A DNA stretch of 64,000 nt, taken from Achromobacter veterisilvae. Its GTDB lineage: Bacteria > Pseudomonadota > Gammaproteobacteria > Burkholderiales > Burkholderiaceae_B. Positions 10,969 to 21,311 of the stretch are shown piece by piece. Below the pieces are notes generated by a model that was not told where the DNA came from, did no database searches, and saw nothing but the letters and a program-made list of their open reading frames with translations. Location of the stretch: the NCBI RefSeq assembly GCF_900496975.1, contig NZ_UFQC01000008.1:124001-188000 (forward strand), read 5' to 3'. Every line of letters starts with the position of its first letter. The first letter of the stretch is position 1. The position numbers and the translations under genes are program-made.

Positions 10969-11724
10969 TCAAGCGCCCGACAGCCCCCATTTCTTCAGGA
11001 TGGCGTCGATGGCGCCGTCCGCCTTCAGCTTGACGAGCGCCTTGTTGATGCGGTCGAGCAGCGCGGCGTCTTCCTTGCGCGTCGCCAGCCCCAGGCTGCC
11101 CATTACCGTGGGCTGATAGGACTGCGCCATCTTCAGGTTGGGATAATTCCCCTGCGTCAGGATGTAGGCCGCGATGGGGTAGTCCATGAAGCCGCCCTGG
11201 ATGCGGCCGGCGTTGGCGTCGCGCATCATGTCGGGCGGGTTGTCGTAGAGCTTCACCTCTTTGAACACGCCGCTCTTCTGTATCGGTTCGACGAAGGCGG
11301 TGCCGACCTGCACGCCGACCGTCATCCCCTTCATGTCGGCGAAGGACTTGTATTCCTTGTCGTCGGTCTTGAGCACCATGAGCCCCTCGCCGTAGCGGTA
11401 CACGGGCTCCGAAAAACTCACCACCTGCTGGCGCTGCGGCGTGATGAACATGGCCGCCGACACGATGTCGATGCGCTTGGACGTCAGCGAACCGATCAGC
11501 GCGGAGAACGCCATGGGTTCGATCTGCACCTCGAATCCCGCCTCTTTGCCAACCGCTTTCACGATATCGACCATCACGCCTTCGATGCTGTTGGTCTTGG
11601 TATCGAGAAACGTGAAAGGACTGCCCGTGGGCGTGGAGCCGACCTTCAATACCGTTTGGGCCTGCGCGCCCGCGGCCATGGACAATGCAGCAAATACAGA
11701 GACAGCCAGAGTCTTGAATTTCAT
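10969..11724 (-). CDS. Family-3 periplasmic amino-acid-binding protein
   Basis: Delivers ligand to the downstream permease/ATPase. The start MKFKTLAVSVFAALSMAAGA gives a classic signal peptide cleaved near AQA-Q, and is preceded by GAGGAAA at good spacing, so I prefer it over an ATG 66 bp further upstream. The 251-residue protein contains the family-3 solute-binding pattern (KVGSTPTGSPFTFLD; VGVQVGTAFVEPIQ). First structural gene of the putative amine operon; ligand unknown. Confidence 0.92.
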   Translation of the reverse strand: MKFKTLAVSVFAALSMAAGAQAQTVLKVGSTPTGSPFTFLDTKTNSIEGVMVDIVKAVGKEAGFEVQIEPMAFSALIGSLTSKRIDIVSAAMFITPQRQQVVSFSEPVYRYGEGLMVLKTDDKEYKSFADMKGMTVGVQVGTAFVEPIQKSGVFKEVKLYDNPPDMMRDANAGRIQGGFMDYPIAAYILTQGNYPNLKMAQSYQPTVMGSLGLATRKEDAALLDRINKALVKLKADGAIDAILKKWGLSGA

Positions 11725-11814
11725 GACATTTCCTCGTCGTGGCAAAGAAATCCGGGCAACGCCCGGTGGCGCGACGATCCCCATCGTCATCGCGCCGCTA
11801 TGGATGCTGTGCGC

Positions 11815-12504
11815 TCATGGCGCCTGTTTCGTATCGTCCCCCGCGGCTTGAGTGATGTTGGAAATGGCCCAGATGACCTCGGTCGTCCGCGACCCGGGAT
11901 TGCGCCAGCGGCGAGGCGTGCTGCTGGCGTAGCAAAAACTGTCGCCTTCGTTGAGCAGGACGACCCGGTCGCCCACCCACAGTTCCAGCGAACCCTTGAG
12001 CACCACGCCGATCTGTTCCCCCTGCCCCGTCACGAAGAGTTCGCTGCCGGTGGAGCCGCCCGGCTCGATCGTGGCGCGGCACAGGTCCATGCTGCGGCAG
12101 GCCGGCGGGGTGTACATCTCTTTGCTGATGCCCTTCTCGCTCAGGTCGATATAGCGGTGCGTGCCCGCGCGGGCGACCCGTCCGCCATCCTCTCCCTCGG
12201 TATGCTCGGCGTTGCGCAGCAGCGAATTCACCGACACGCGGAATTCGCGGGCCAGCAGGTGCAGGATCTTCACGGAGGCGGAGCTGAGGCCGCGCTCGAT
12301 CTGGCTCAGCAGGCCCAGCGAGATGCCGCAGGCGCGGGCCACATCCGCCAGCGGCCGGCCCTGTTGCTTGCGCAACTGGCGCAGTTGCTGGCCCAGCCAC
12401 AGGTCAACGGCGGATTCCGGCCGGGCGGACGGAAGCTTCGCCGCCGGGGACATGAGGGCGGCGCGGCGCACAGGCGCGGAGCGGGCGGGATCGGATCGGC
12501 TCAT
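11815..12504 (-). CDS. XRE-family regulator with C-terminal cupin domain (PuuR/SutR type)
   Basis: DNA-binding ligand sensor of 229 residues. Residues about 35-95 hold an XRE helix-turn-helix (LRQLRKQQGRPLADVARACG; GLLSQIERGLSSASV), and residues about 135-215 a cupin fold (TIEPGGSTGSELFVTGQG; VLNEGDSFCYASSTPRRW). PuuR/SutR-type proteins repress amine or amino-acid catabolism operons. It lies 90 bp upstream of the binding-protein gene on the same strand. An inverted repeat abuts its start codon, pointing to autoregulation. Confidence 0.9.
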   Translation of the reverse strand: MSRSDPARSAPVRRAALMSPAAKLPSARPESAVDLWLGQQLRQLRKQQGRPLADVARACGISLGLLSQIERGLSSASVKILHLLAREFRVSVNSLLRNAEHTEGEDGGRVARAGTHRYIDLSEKGISKEMYTPPACRSMDLCRATIEPGGSTGSELFVTGQGEQIGVVLKGSLELWVGDRVVLLNEGDSFCYASSTPRRWRNPGSRTTEVIWAISNITQAAGDDTKQAP

Positions 12505-12580
12505 ATGAAAATTTCATTTTCATGCAATTTTCAATGCTAGGGAGCGGCCGAAAGGCCCACAAGCTAGGAACATCCCTAGC
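12505..12580 (-). promoter_or_regulatory. Promoter and operator of the XRE-cupin/amine operon
   Basis: Reading the minus strand: -35 TTGTGG (12557-12562), 17-bp spacer, -10 TAGCAT (12534-12539). Just downstream is an 8-bp perfect inverted repeat ATGAAAAT-TTC-ATTTTCAT (12505-12523) ending one base before the start codon, and a third half-site ATTTTCA at 12527-12533, exactly 11 bp from the previous one. Upstream lies a second inverted repeat GCTAGG-6-CCTAGC (12563-12580), with a third GCTAGG at 12536. The first set is placed to block transcription start and fits a homodimeric repressor. Confidence 0.6.
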
Positions 12581-12607
12581 GTTTGCGGACCGGGCGGAAA
12601 GGGAAAA

Positions 12608-13444
12608 TCAGGACGCGTCCGGCGTCTTGGCGGGCCGGGCGGGCTTGCGCCTGCGTTTGGGCGCCTCGGAGGCGGGATCCCAGGTGCCGGCCAGTTGGGC
12701 CAGGTAACGCTCGTCCGCCTTGTCGAGCCACCCCTTGGCGCGGGCGGATTCGATCAGCTCGGGCCGCCGGGCCGCCGTCAGGGCGAGCGAACGCTCGCGC
12801 CGCCAGCGGGCGATATTGGCGTGGTGGCCGCTAAGCAGCGCGGCGGGCACCGGTTCGCCCTCGTACACTTCGGGACGCGTGTAGTGAGGGCTGTCCAGCA
12901 GGCCGGAGAGGGTATCGTTGAAGGAATCCTGCAGGGCGGAGTCGCCGTCGTTGAGCACGCCGGGCAGGAGCCGCACGGCGGCGTCGATCACCGCCAGCGC
13001 GGCGATCTCCCCGCCGGACAGCACGAAGTCGCCCAGGGAGATTTCCTGCGTGACGCAGCGGTCGATGAACCGCTGGTCGACGCCTTCGTAGCGGCCGCAA
13101 ATGAGGATGATCCCTTCGCTTGCGGCCAGCGATTCCGCGCCGGCCTGGTCGTAGCGCCGGCCGACCGGCGCCAGCAGCGCGACGGGCGCGCGGCCCAGGC
13201 CTTGCGCGGCGCGCGCCGCCTGGGCGGCGTTGACGGCGGCTTCCAGAGGCCCCGCCATCATCACCATTCCGGGGCCGCCGCCATAGGGGCGGTCGTCCAC
13301 GGTGCGGTGCACGTCATGCGTGAAATCGCGGGGATTCCAGGCATGCAGGGACCACCGGCCCTGGGCATGCGCCCGGCCGGTGACACCCAGGTCGCGCACT
13401 ACCCCGAACATTTCGGGAAAGAGCGTAACGACGTCGAATCGCAT
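12608..13444 (-). CDS. trmD: tRNA (guanine-37-N1)-methyltransferase TrmD
   Basis: Methylates G37 of tRNAs reading CNN codons, preventing frameshifting. The 278-residue protein begins [13 protein letters not shown] and contains the trefoil-knot SAM site ([33 protein letters not shown]). It ends in a basic tail ([12 protein letters not shown]) of about 20 residues. The start overlaps the rimM stop (TGATG). The usual next gene, rplS, is absent: the following 100 bp hold only the promoter of the neighbouring XRE gene. Confidence 0.96.
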   Translation of the reverse strand: MRFDVVTLFPEMFGVVRDLGVTGRAHAQGRWSLHAWNPRDFTHDVHRTVDDRPYGGGPGMVMMAGPLEAAVNAAQAARAAQGLGRAPVALLAPVGRRYDQAGAESLAASEGIILICGRYEGVDQRFIDRCVTQEISLGDFVLSGGEIAALAVIDAAVRLLPGVLNDGDSALQDSFNDTLSGLLDSPHYTRPEVYEGEPVPAALLSGHHANIARWRRERSLALTAARRPELIESARAKGWLDKADERYLAQLAGTWDPASEAPKRRRKPARPAKTPDAS

Positions 13445-14061
13445 CAAAAGTCCGCGGGCCAGTCGCTGTCGATGCGGCGGGCGGCCAAATCGACGGCATG
13501 GATGTGCGCGCGCACGAACGGAACGAGCATTTCGGCGGGCCGGCCCTTGGCGTCCAGGACGGGTTCCGGACCCTGGGCCCCGGCCGTCTGGCGCAGGATC
13601 TTCAGGACGGCATGGGCGCCGTTGTCCAGGACTTCGTCGACCGCGCCCAATAGCGCGGGTTCGCCGTTGGCGCTGGTGTACAGCGCGCAACCGATGAGAT
13701 CGACCCAGTAGTATTCGTCTTCCTCGGGCGCGGGAAAGGCTCCCCGAGGCGCCCGCACGGAACAACCGCGCAGGGCTTCGGCCTGGTCGCGGTCTGCGAT
13801 ACCCGCCAACTGGGCCACCACGGTGGACCCTTGCGAACGGGATTGCACGACCTTGTATGCGACAGGCGCGGACGCGACAGCGCCCCGCGCCAATTCAGGC
13901 ACAGGGCGAGTCAACCACCATTGAGATGCTGAGAGCAGCACTTCGGCATGGGCCGAATGTGGCTGCACCTTGACCCAGCCTTTCACGCCGTAGGCTGCAC
14001 TGATGCGGCCCAGCTCGATCAAATCCGTCGGCGCCGCGTTGGAGGTTGCGGCATCAGGCAT
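13444..14061 (-). CDS. rimM: 16S rRNA processing/30S maturation factor RimM
   Basis: Assembly factor binding ribosomal protein S19 during 30S maturation. The 205-residue protein has the N-terminal RimM beta-barrel ([17 protein letters not shown]) and the C-terminal PRC-barrel ([30 protein letters not shown]). It lies between rpsP (92-bp gap) and trmD (1-bp overlap), the conserved order. Confidence 0.95.
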   Translation of the reverse strand: MPDAATSNAAPTDLIELGRISAAYGVKGWVKVQPHSAHAEVLLSASQWWLTRPVPELARGAVASAPVAYKVVQSRSQGSTVVAQLAGIADRDQAEALRGCSVRAPRGAFPAPEEDEYYWVDLIGCALYTSANGEPALLGAVDEVLDNGAHAVLKILRQTAGAQGPEPVLDAKGRPAEMLVPFVRAHIHAVDLAARRIDSDWPADF

Positions 14062-14153
14062 GTATCGTGCTCTTGGTAGCTATGAAGCAGCTATGAATGG
14101 TAGCTTTAAAACGCAGTAAAGCTAGCAGGACTGAGGCTTGGCGACGCGGGCAA

Positions 14154-14414
14154 TCAAGCCGCGGCGGAAACCTTGGCCGAGTAGTCTTTGACCAGACGCT
14201 CGACAGCGGGCGACAGTTGGGCGCCGTTGCTGGTCCAGTGCTGCACGCGATCCAGCGCGATGCGCAGGTTTTCCGAGCCTTCGCTGGCGACGGGGTTGTA
14301 GAAACCCACGCGCTCGATGAAGCGGCCGTCGCGACGGTTACGCGAATCGGTGGCCACCAGGTTGTAAAACGGACGCTTCTTGGACCCACCGCGGGCCAGG
14401 CGAATCACCACCAT
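14154..14414 (-). CDS. rpsP: 30S ribosomal protein S16
   Basis: Small-subunit protein of 86 residues, typical family length, with the hallmark N-terminus [20 protein letters not shown]. It is first in the rpsP-rimM-trmD operon and has a strong promoter 36-65 bp upstream (separate entry). Confidence 0.97.
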   Translation of the reverse strand: MVVIRLARGGSKKRPFYNLVATDSRNRRDGRFIERVGFYNPVASEGSENLRIALDRVQHWTSNGAQLSPAVERLVKDYSAKVSAAA

Positions 14415-14449
14415 AGGTAATCCCTTGAATTAGTTGTGAAAAACGGGAA

Positions 14450-14479
14450 ATTCTAGCACTTAAACAAGCCGGCTGGCAA
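14450..14479 (-). promoter_or_regulatory. Sigma-70-type promoter of rpsP operon
   Basis: On the minus strand: -35 TTGCCA (14474-14479, five of six consensus), 18-bp spacer, -10 TAGAAT (14450-14455, five of six). Position about 36 bp upstream of the rpsP start is suitable. Another TAGAAT lies further upstream near 14541, possibly a second promoter. Confidence 0.75.
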
Positions 14480-14850
14480 ATGGGAGTGCGGGAATCTTGC
14501 ATAGCGGCGGGATTTGTATCCTAAAACACCACATCCGGGTATTCTACAAAAACGGGCCGGAGCCCGCCGCAACCCAAAGTGTAGCCGTTCGGCCGCGCTT
14601 GTGCCTGCGGCCCCTGTCTGTCTTAGTGCGTTCAAAGTCAGTGCGTTTGAAGAAAAACCCGATTTTGGAGATCGGTTTTATGTCATCGTACGCAAGATCC
14701 CGCGCTTTGCTCTCCCCCGCCGCGCCGCCACGGCGCCACCTGCCCGGTTTCTTCAAACCACTCCCCTGAGGGCGGGTTCTCCGCCGCTCGCCGCCATCCC
14801 CTCTTTCCTGCGTTTTTCCCCAACTTCCTCTATTCGGAGGGTGCAACATC
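14480..14850. other. Intergenic region between rpsP and a secreted-protein gene
   Basis: About 370 bp between divergent genes. It holds a possible second rpsP promoter, and a hairpin at 14653-14679 (AAACCCGAT/ATCGGTTT with one bulge, followed by TTTT) that could act as an attenuator for plus-strand transcription. The last 12 bases before the plus-strand start include GGAGG (ribosome binding site). I see no gene or known RNA here. Confidence 0.4.
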
Positions 14851-15432
14851 ATGAAGAACCAGAAATCCGTCTTCACTCCTGTCGCGCGCCTGGCCTTGGC
14901 GGGCCTGCTGGCGGGCTCGCTGGCGATGCCGCTGGCGGCTTCCGCCCGGATCGTCGGCGCCGCCCTGACGACCGCCACGGGCAAGGTCACCGCGGTGGAC
15001 CCGGCCAGCCGGACCATCACGCTGCAAGGCGAGAACGGCAATACCCTGAACATCCAGGCCGGCCCCAACGTCCGCAATTTCCAGCAGATCAAGCCCGGCG
15101 ACACGCTGACGCTCGACTACTACGAATCGGTGGCGGTGGCGGTGCGCCCGGCCGGTTCGGGCACGCCCGAGGTCGTGACGGAGACGGCGAGCACCCGCAG
15201 CCCCAAGGGCGGCATGCCCGCCGGCGCCGTCGGCCGCCAGACCACGATCACCGCCGAGATCTGGCACATCAACAAGAGCGCCAACCTGGTCACGCTGAAA
15301 GGCCCGCAAGGCGGCATGCGCACCGTCCAGGTGCAGGATCCCGCCCTGCAGGCGCGGCTCCAGCAGTTGAAGGAAGGCGATCTCGTCGACTTCACGATCA
15401 CCCAGGCCGTCGCCGCCGCCGTCCGCAAGTAG
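14851..15432 (+). CDS. Secreted protein of unknown function with two internal repeats
   Basis: A 193-residue exported protein. Residues 1-33 form a signal peptide (KNQKSVFTPVARLALAGLLA). The mature part consists of two diverged copies of a roughly 57-residue, beta-rich unit, residues about 42-98 and 131-191: each opens with a T-I/V-T-A-x-I/V-x-x-I/V pattern, has a T-L-x-G stretch, an LQQ/FQQ-x-K-x-GD-x-V/L turn and ends in an AVA-AV strand. This looks like a tandem OB-like or Sm-like fold duplication joined by a flexible linker. It sits alone, with a GGAGG site at the start and a hairpin terminator after it. No function can be assigned; such proteins are usually periplasmic. Confidence 0.8.
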   Translation: MKNQKSVFTPVARLALAGLLAGSLAMPLAASARIVGAALTTATGKVTAVDPASRTITLQGENGNTLNIQAGPNVRNFQQIKPGDTLTLDYYESVAVAVRPAGSGTPEVVTETASTRSPKGGMPAGAVGRQTTITAEIWHINKSANLVTLKGPQGGMRTVQVQDPALQARLQQLKEGDLVDFTITQAVAAAVRK

Positions 15433-15451
15433 CTGTGCGCCCGGCCAAAAC

Positions 15452-15481
15452 AAAGGGGCCCGCCGGAAGGCGGACCCCTTT
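15452..15481. terminator. Hairpin terminator between convergent genes
   Basis: AAAGGGGCCCGCC pairs with GGCGGACCCCTTT (one mismatch) around a GGAA loop. It lies between the plus-strand secreted-protein gene and the minus-strand tusA-like gene; the better T-rich flank (TTTGTTTTGG) is on the minus side. Confidence 0.7.
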
Positions 15482-15508
15482 GCATGCCTGGCCTGGCCGG
15501 TGGGCCGG

Positions 15509-15765
15509 TCAGCGCCGCCGCAGGAAATGCACCCCGCGGCCATCGGCCTCGTGCTGAGCGACCAGGGTATTGCCGGTCTGGCGGGCGAAGGCCTGGAAGT
15601 CCCGGATCGCGTTGCGGTCCGTGGTGACGACGCGCAGCACTTCGCCGCTGGCCATCTGCGCCAGGGCCTTCTTGGCGCGCAGGATGGGCAAGGGGCAGGT
15701 CAGGCCGCTGGCGTCGATCTCCTGTTCGAAGGACGGCGCTTGCGCGCCGGCGTCGGGGCCGTTCA

Positions 15766-15766
<1 letters not shown>
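15509..15766 (-). CDS. TusA/SirA-family sulfur carrier protein
   Basis: Small (85 residues) sulfur-relay protein. The diagnostic Cys-Pro-x-Pro motif is C24-P-L-P27 within DASGLTCPLPILRAKKAL, the cysteine carrying persulfide in TusA. TusA delivers sulfur for tRNA 2-thiouridine; paralogues serve other sulfur pathways. The start overlaps the alaS stop (TGATG), so it is co-translated with alaS. Whether it is the housekeeping TusA or a paralogue cannot be told from sequence alone. Confidence 0.88.
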
Positions 15767-18390
<2,624 letters not shown>

Positions 18391-18469
18391 CGTGGATGAA
18401 GCAGGATTTAGGCGAATCTTTGATTATAGAGGGTTGGCGGGCATACGCGGCAACGGGCGCGCGCGGGGC

Positions 18470-19508
18470 TCAGCGCACGCAGACGTAGCCGGTGGTCCAG
18501 CCCTCGGTGTCGGTCCATTTGCCGCCCGCGGAGACGATCACCGCGCTGTAGCCCGCGGGGCACGAGCAGGCGCCCGTGCGGGGATTGGCGGTGGACACGC
18601 CCGAGTAATGGTAGCAACCCAAGGGGTAATTGTGGCTGTACGCCCCGCCGAAGCTCCCGCTGGCCTGCGTCCAGGCATTGGCTTGGCACGTCAGCAGTTC
18701 CCCCCGGGCCGAGGTGGCCATCGTTCCGTTGGCGACGCCGCAGTACCGTCCTTCCGTGGCGCGCGCGCCGACCGAAAGGTAGGTGCCGATGGCAACCGAG
18801 GAGGCGACGCTCAGCGCCCCCTGGAGCTGGGGATCGCGCGTATCGCGGATTTTCACGAAGCGGTCCAGGTCCGGTTCGCCGGCCCCCGCTCCCGCCCACA
18901 GCGCCACGGTGCCCGGCGCCTGGGCCGGGCCGCCCGCCCGCCAGGGGATTGGCAAAGTTGAACGCCGCCCCCCGCAGCCGCCCCGGCGCGCCGGGCCACA
19001 CGGCGCCGCCGTAGCCGCCCGCGGCCTCGATGATGGCTGCCATGCCGATCAGGTCGGGAGACTGCGTCCCTGTTTTCAGAACCGGCTGGGCGCTGTGGAC
19101 GAGCCCGTCCAGCCGGCATTGATCGCCGGGGCAGGTCGGCCCCCTGACGATCCGCAGCCTTGCGGCGAAACCCAAGGCGGAGCGGTCGGGAAAATCGGCG
19201 GGCAGGAATCCCGCGGCGCGCAGTTCGTCCATGGCGGGCGCCAGGGAATCCGCGAACAGCGGCTTTCCTTGGGCGTTGCGCGGCGCCTCCCCTTTGGCCA
19301 GGGCGGTGAAATGCGCGGACAGCACGCCGGCCATGGCCAGGCGTATCTGGGTGAGCCATACCCCCGCGGAACGCGCCGCCGCGTCCTCGATCCGCTGTAC
19401 CTGCTGGTTCGAAGCCCAGATGGCGGCCATGGCGGTCAAAGCCAGGGCCAGCGCCAGGCCGAGCGCCGAGAATCCGCGCTGGCGGAGCGGATGCGCGCCC
19501 CGGCTCAT
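18470..19508 (-). pseudogene. pilV: PilV-like minor pilin/tip adhesin, out of frame at a GGCG repeat
   Basis: Minor prepilin at the end of the pilus operon. The N-terminal frame (from 19508, ATGA overlap with pilS) has a 12-residue leader and prepilin cleavage site G|F (RQRGFSALGLALALALTAMA), then about 170 residues of pilin. The C-terminal frame (stop at 18470) carries a cysteine-rich PilV-type tip domain (YPLGCYHYSG; TGACSCPAGYSA; TTGYVCVR). The frames join at 18930-18942, where the minus strand reads three tandem GGCG units. Removing one unit (4 bp) joins them perfectly into about 344 residues. As read, translation continues into meaningless sequence. This is either a phase-variable switch in the OFF state, a decayed gene or an assembly error. 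Confidence 0.75.
18930..18942 (-). repeat. Three-copy tetranucleotide repeat at the pilV frame break
   Basis: On the minus strand the sequence is (GGCG)x3 plus G. The upstream pilV frame and the downstream tip-domain frame differ by +1 exactly here; loss of one 4-bp unit (or any single base) restores the full gene. The tract is short for a classical contingency locus. Confidence 0.7.
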
Positions 19509-20122
19509 TTGGCGGTGAACACAAAGGTGTTGACGTCGCCCTGGCTGCACTGGGCCTGGGCCAGGGCGGCCCGGTAAGGCACGCTGGGCGCGGCCAGCGC
19601 GTCCTTCACGACGCGGACGCCGCCATCGCCGCCGATGGAGATGGTTTCGGACATCCGCTGCAGCACGGAGGCCAGCGCCGGGCAGGCCGCATGGCTGACG
19701 TTGGTCAGCGTGATGGAAAACGCGGAACCCAGGCCCGCGCTGCCGAACGCGGCCGCCGCCACCTCGACGACGCCGTTGCCGCCCACGCCATTGCCGCCCA
19801 GGCCGTGCACGATGCGCGCCCCGGAGCCCGTGCCCTGCACGGACAGGACGCTGGAATCCCGCAAGGCGTTGGCCATGGCGCCGGTGTCCAGGCCCGCATA
19901 GGGCGTGACGCCGCCGCCCAGCCCGTTGATCTTGGTGCTGGCGATGAAGCGCTGCAATTCCTCGCCGACCTTGGGCACCTTGTTTTCGATGACGTAGGCG
20001 CCGATGGCCGGAATGCCGACGATGGCGATCAGCAGGACGATGGCGGTGACGATGGACACCTCTATCAGCGAAAAGCCCCGCTGCCCGATGGCGCCGGCCT
20101 GGAATTCCTGGAAATGCCGCAT
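19505..20122 (-). CDS. pilS: Type IVb major prepilin, PilS-like
   Basis: Main pilus subunit of 205 residues. The start MRHFQEFQAGAIGQRG is preceded by AAGGAG and gives a 16-residue leader cleaved before F17. The mature N-terminus FSLIEVSIVTAIVLLIAIVG has the conserved Glu at position 5 and the hydrophobic assembly helix. The C-terminal region contains a glycine-rich stretch and two cysteines (AACPALASVLQ; AQCSQGDVN) that may form the class IVb disulfide. It precedes pilV with a 4-bp overlap, as in R64-type clusters. I exclude a longer start at 20188. Confidence 0.88.
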   Translation of the reverse strand: MRHFQEFQAGAIGQRGFSLIEVSIVTAIVLLIAIVGIPAIGAYVIENKVPKVGEELQRFIASTKINGLGGGVTPYAGLDTGAMANALRDSSVLSVQGTGSGARIVHGLGGNGVGGNGVVEVAAAAFGSAGLGSAFSITLTNVSHAACPALASVLQRMSETISIGGDGGVRVVKDALAAPSVPYRAALAQAQCSQGDVNTFVFTAK

Positions 20123-20174
20123 GCTTGTCTCCTTGGTGAAATGAAGCGCCGGCGAGCCGCCGGCTCCGGCCGCC

Positions 20175-21311
20175 CTATCGGCCGGCATAGAAATTGGTGA
20201 GCGCCTGGCGCAGTTCGTCGATCACGCCGTAGTGCCAGAGCGCGATCCCCAGCACGGCCGCCACGGACGAGATCAGCAGCGACCAGCGCAGCACCGATGC
20301 CTGCCGCCGCACGCGCGCAAGCAGGCGCAGTTCGATGCGCTGGCGCGCGCGCGCCAGCCCGGCCTCCATGCCCAGGGCGTCCATCATGTCGGCCATGTAC
20401 CACCAGGTGTCCGCTTCCAGCAGGCCGGTGCCGAATACCTCCGGGCCAGCCAGGCCGGCGTCGATCCGCGCCAGCATGTCCAGCAGGTGCGCGTGCAGCC
20501 AAGGCGGCGCGCCGCGCGCCTGCACCGCCAGGGCGCGGCGCAGGCGGGTGTCGGCGGAGCCGTGCTGCCTGACCAGCACGGCCAGCAGGGAAAGAAAGCG
20601 GATGGCGTGGAAATCGCGGTAAAGCCGCCAGAGCAGCCAGCGGTCGAGCCGCGCCCTGAGGGGCCCCGTGAAGTGCGGAAGCGACCACAGGCCCAGCCCG
20701 GCCAGGCCGAAGACCAGCACCAGCCACAGGGGCAGCCATGTCCGCAGGCCCTGCGCAAGCGCGAACAGCGCGCGGGTCAGCCGGGCGTAGTCCTCCGCCG
20801 GCACGGCCTGGAATACGTGCTGCAGCCGAGGAACGCTGAAAAAGGGAATGGCGCACAGCAGGGCGAAGGCGACCGCCGCCGCCGCCACCCCCGCCGCCGC
20901 GGCGGACACGAGCGCCAGCCACGCGTCCGTCGCCAGGCGGACGGCGCGCGCCAGATCGCGCAGCGCGGCCGGCAGGTCGCCGCCTTCTTCCTGCACGCAG
21001 CCAAGCAACAGGCATTCGCCGGCGGGCAGCGTGTCCGACCAGGCGGCGCTAAGGTCTCCGCCCGCTTCCTGGTACGCGGCGGCCCAGTGCTGCGACAGGC
21101 GTCCGCGCACCGTGTCCTGGCCGTGCCGGCGCGCGTCGTCTTCGAAGATGTCGCGCAGGCTTTTGCGCCCTTGCGTTCCCTCGACCAGATCCGCCAGATA
21201 TTCGTAGTAGTCCGCGCGGCGGGACCGGAAGCGCAATGCGTCCAGGCGCAGCAAGAGTGCGCTGCCGGCGGGCCGGCGCCAGGCGGGCGCCTGCATGAGC
21301 GGCTCAGCCAT
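20175..21311 (-). CDS. pilR: Type IVb pilus inner-membrane platform protein (PilR/GspF family)
   Basis: Core membrane protein on which the ATPase assembles the pilus. The 378-residue sequence has cytoplasmic GspF-like segments and three membrane stretches (about residues 130-155, 190-215, 350-370; e.g. WLPLWLVLVFGLAGLGLW). The layout matches PilR of R64 and TcpE/GspF proteins. It overlaps the ATPase gene by 8 bp and is followed 52 bp later by pilS. Confidence 0.85.
   Translation of the reverse strand: MAEPLMQAPAWRRPAGSALLLRLDALRFRSRRADYYEYLADLVEGTQGRKSLRDIFEDDARRHGQDTVRGRLSQHWAAAYQEAGGDLSAAWSDTLPAGECLLLGCVQEEGGDLPAALRDLARAVRLATDAWLALVSAAAAGVAAAAVAFALLCAIPFFSVPRLQHVFQAVPAEDYARLTRALFALAQGLRTWLPLWLVLVFGLAGLGLWSLPHFTGPLRARLDRWLLWRLYRDFHAIRFLSLLAVLVRQHGSADTRLRRALAVQARGAPPWLHAHLLDMLARIDAGLAGPEVFGTGLLEADTWWYMADMMDALGMEAGLARARQRIELRLLARVRRQASVLRWSLLISSVAAVLGIALWHYGVIDELRQALTNFYAGR

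Noticed and set aside
18470-18955. The pilV 3' part as an independent gene
   Set aside because: It has no signal peptide or ribosome binding site, and its first residues continue the upstream pilin sequence once one repeat unit is removed.
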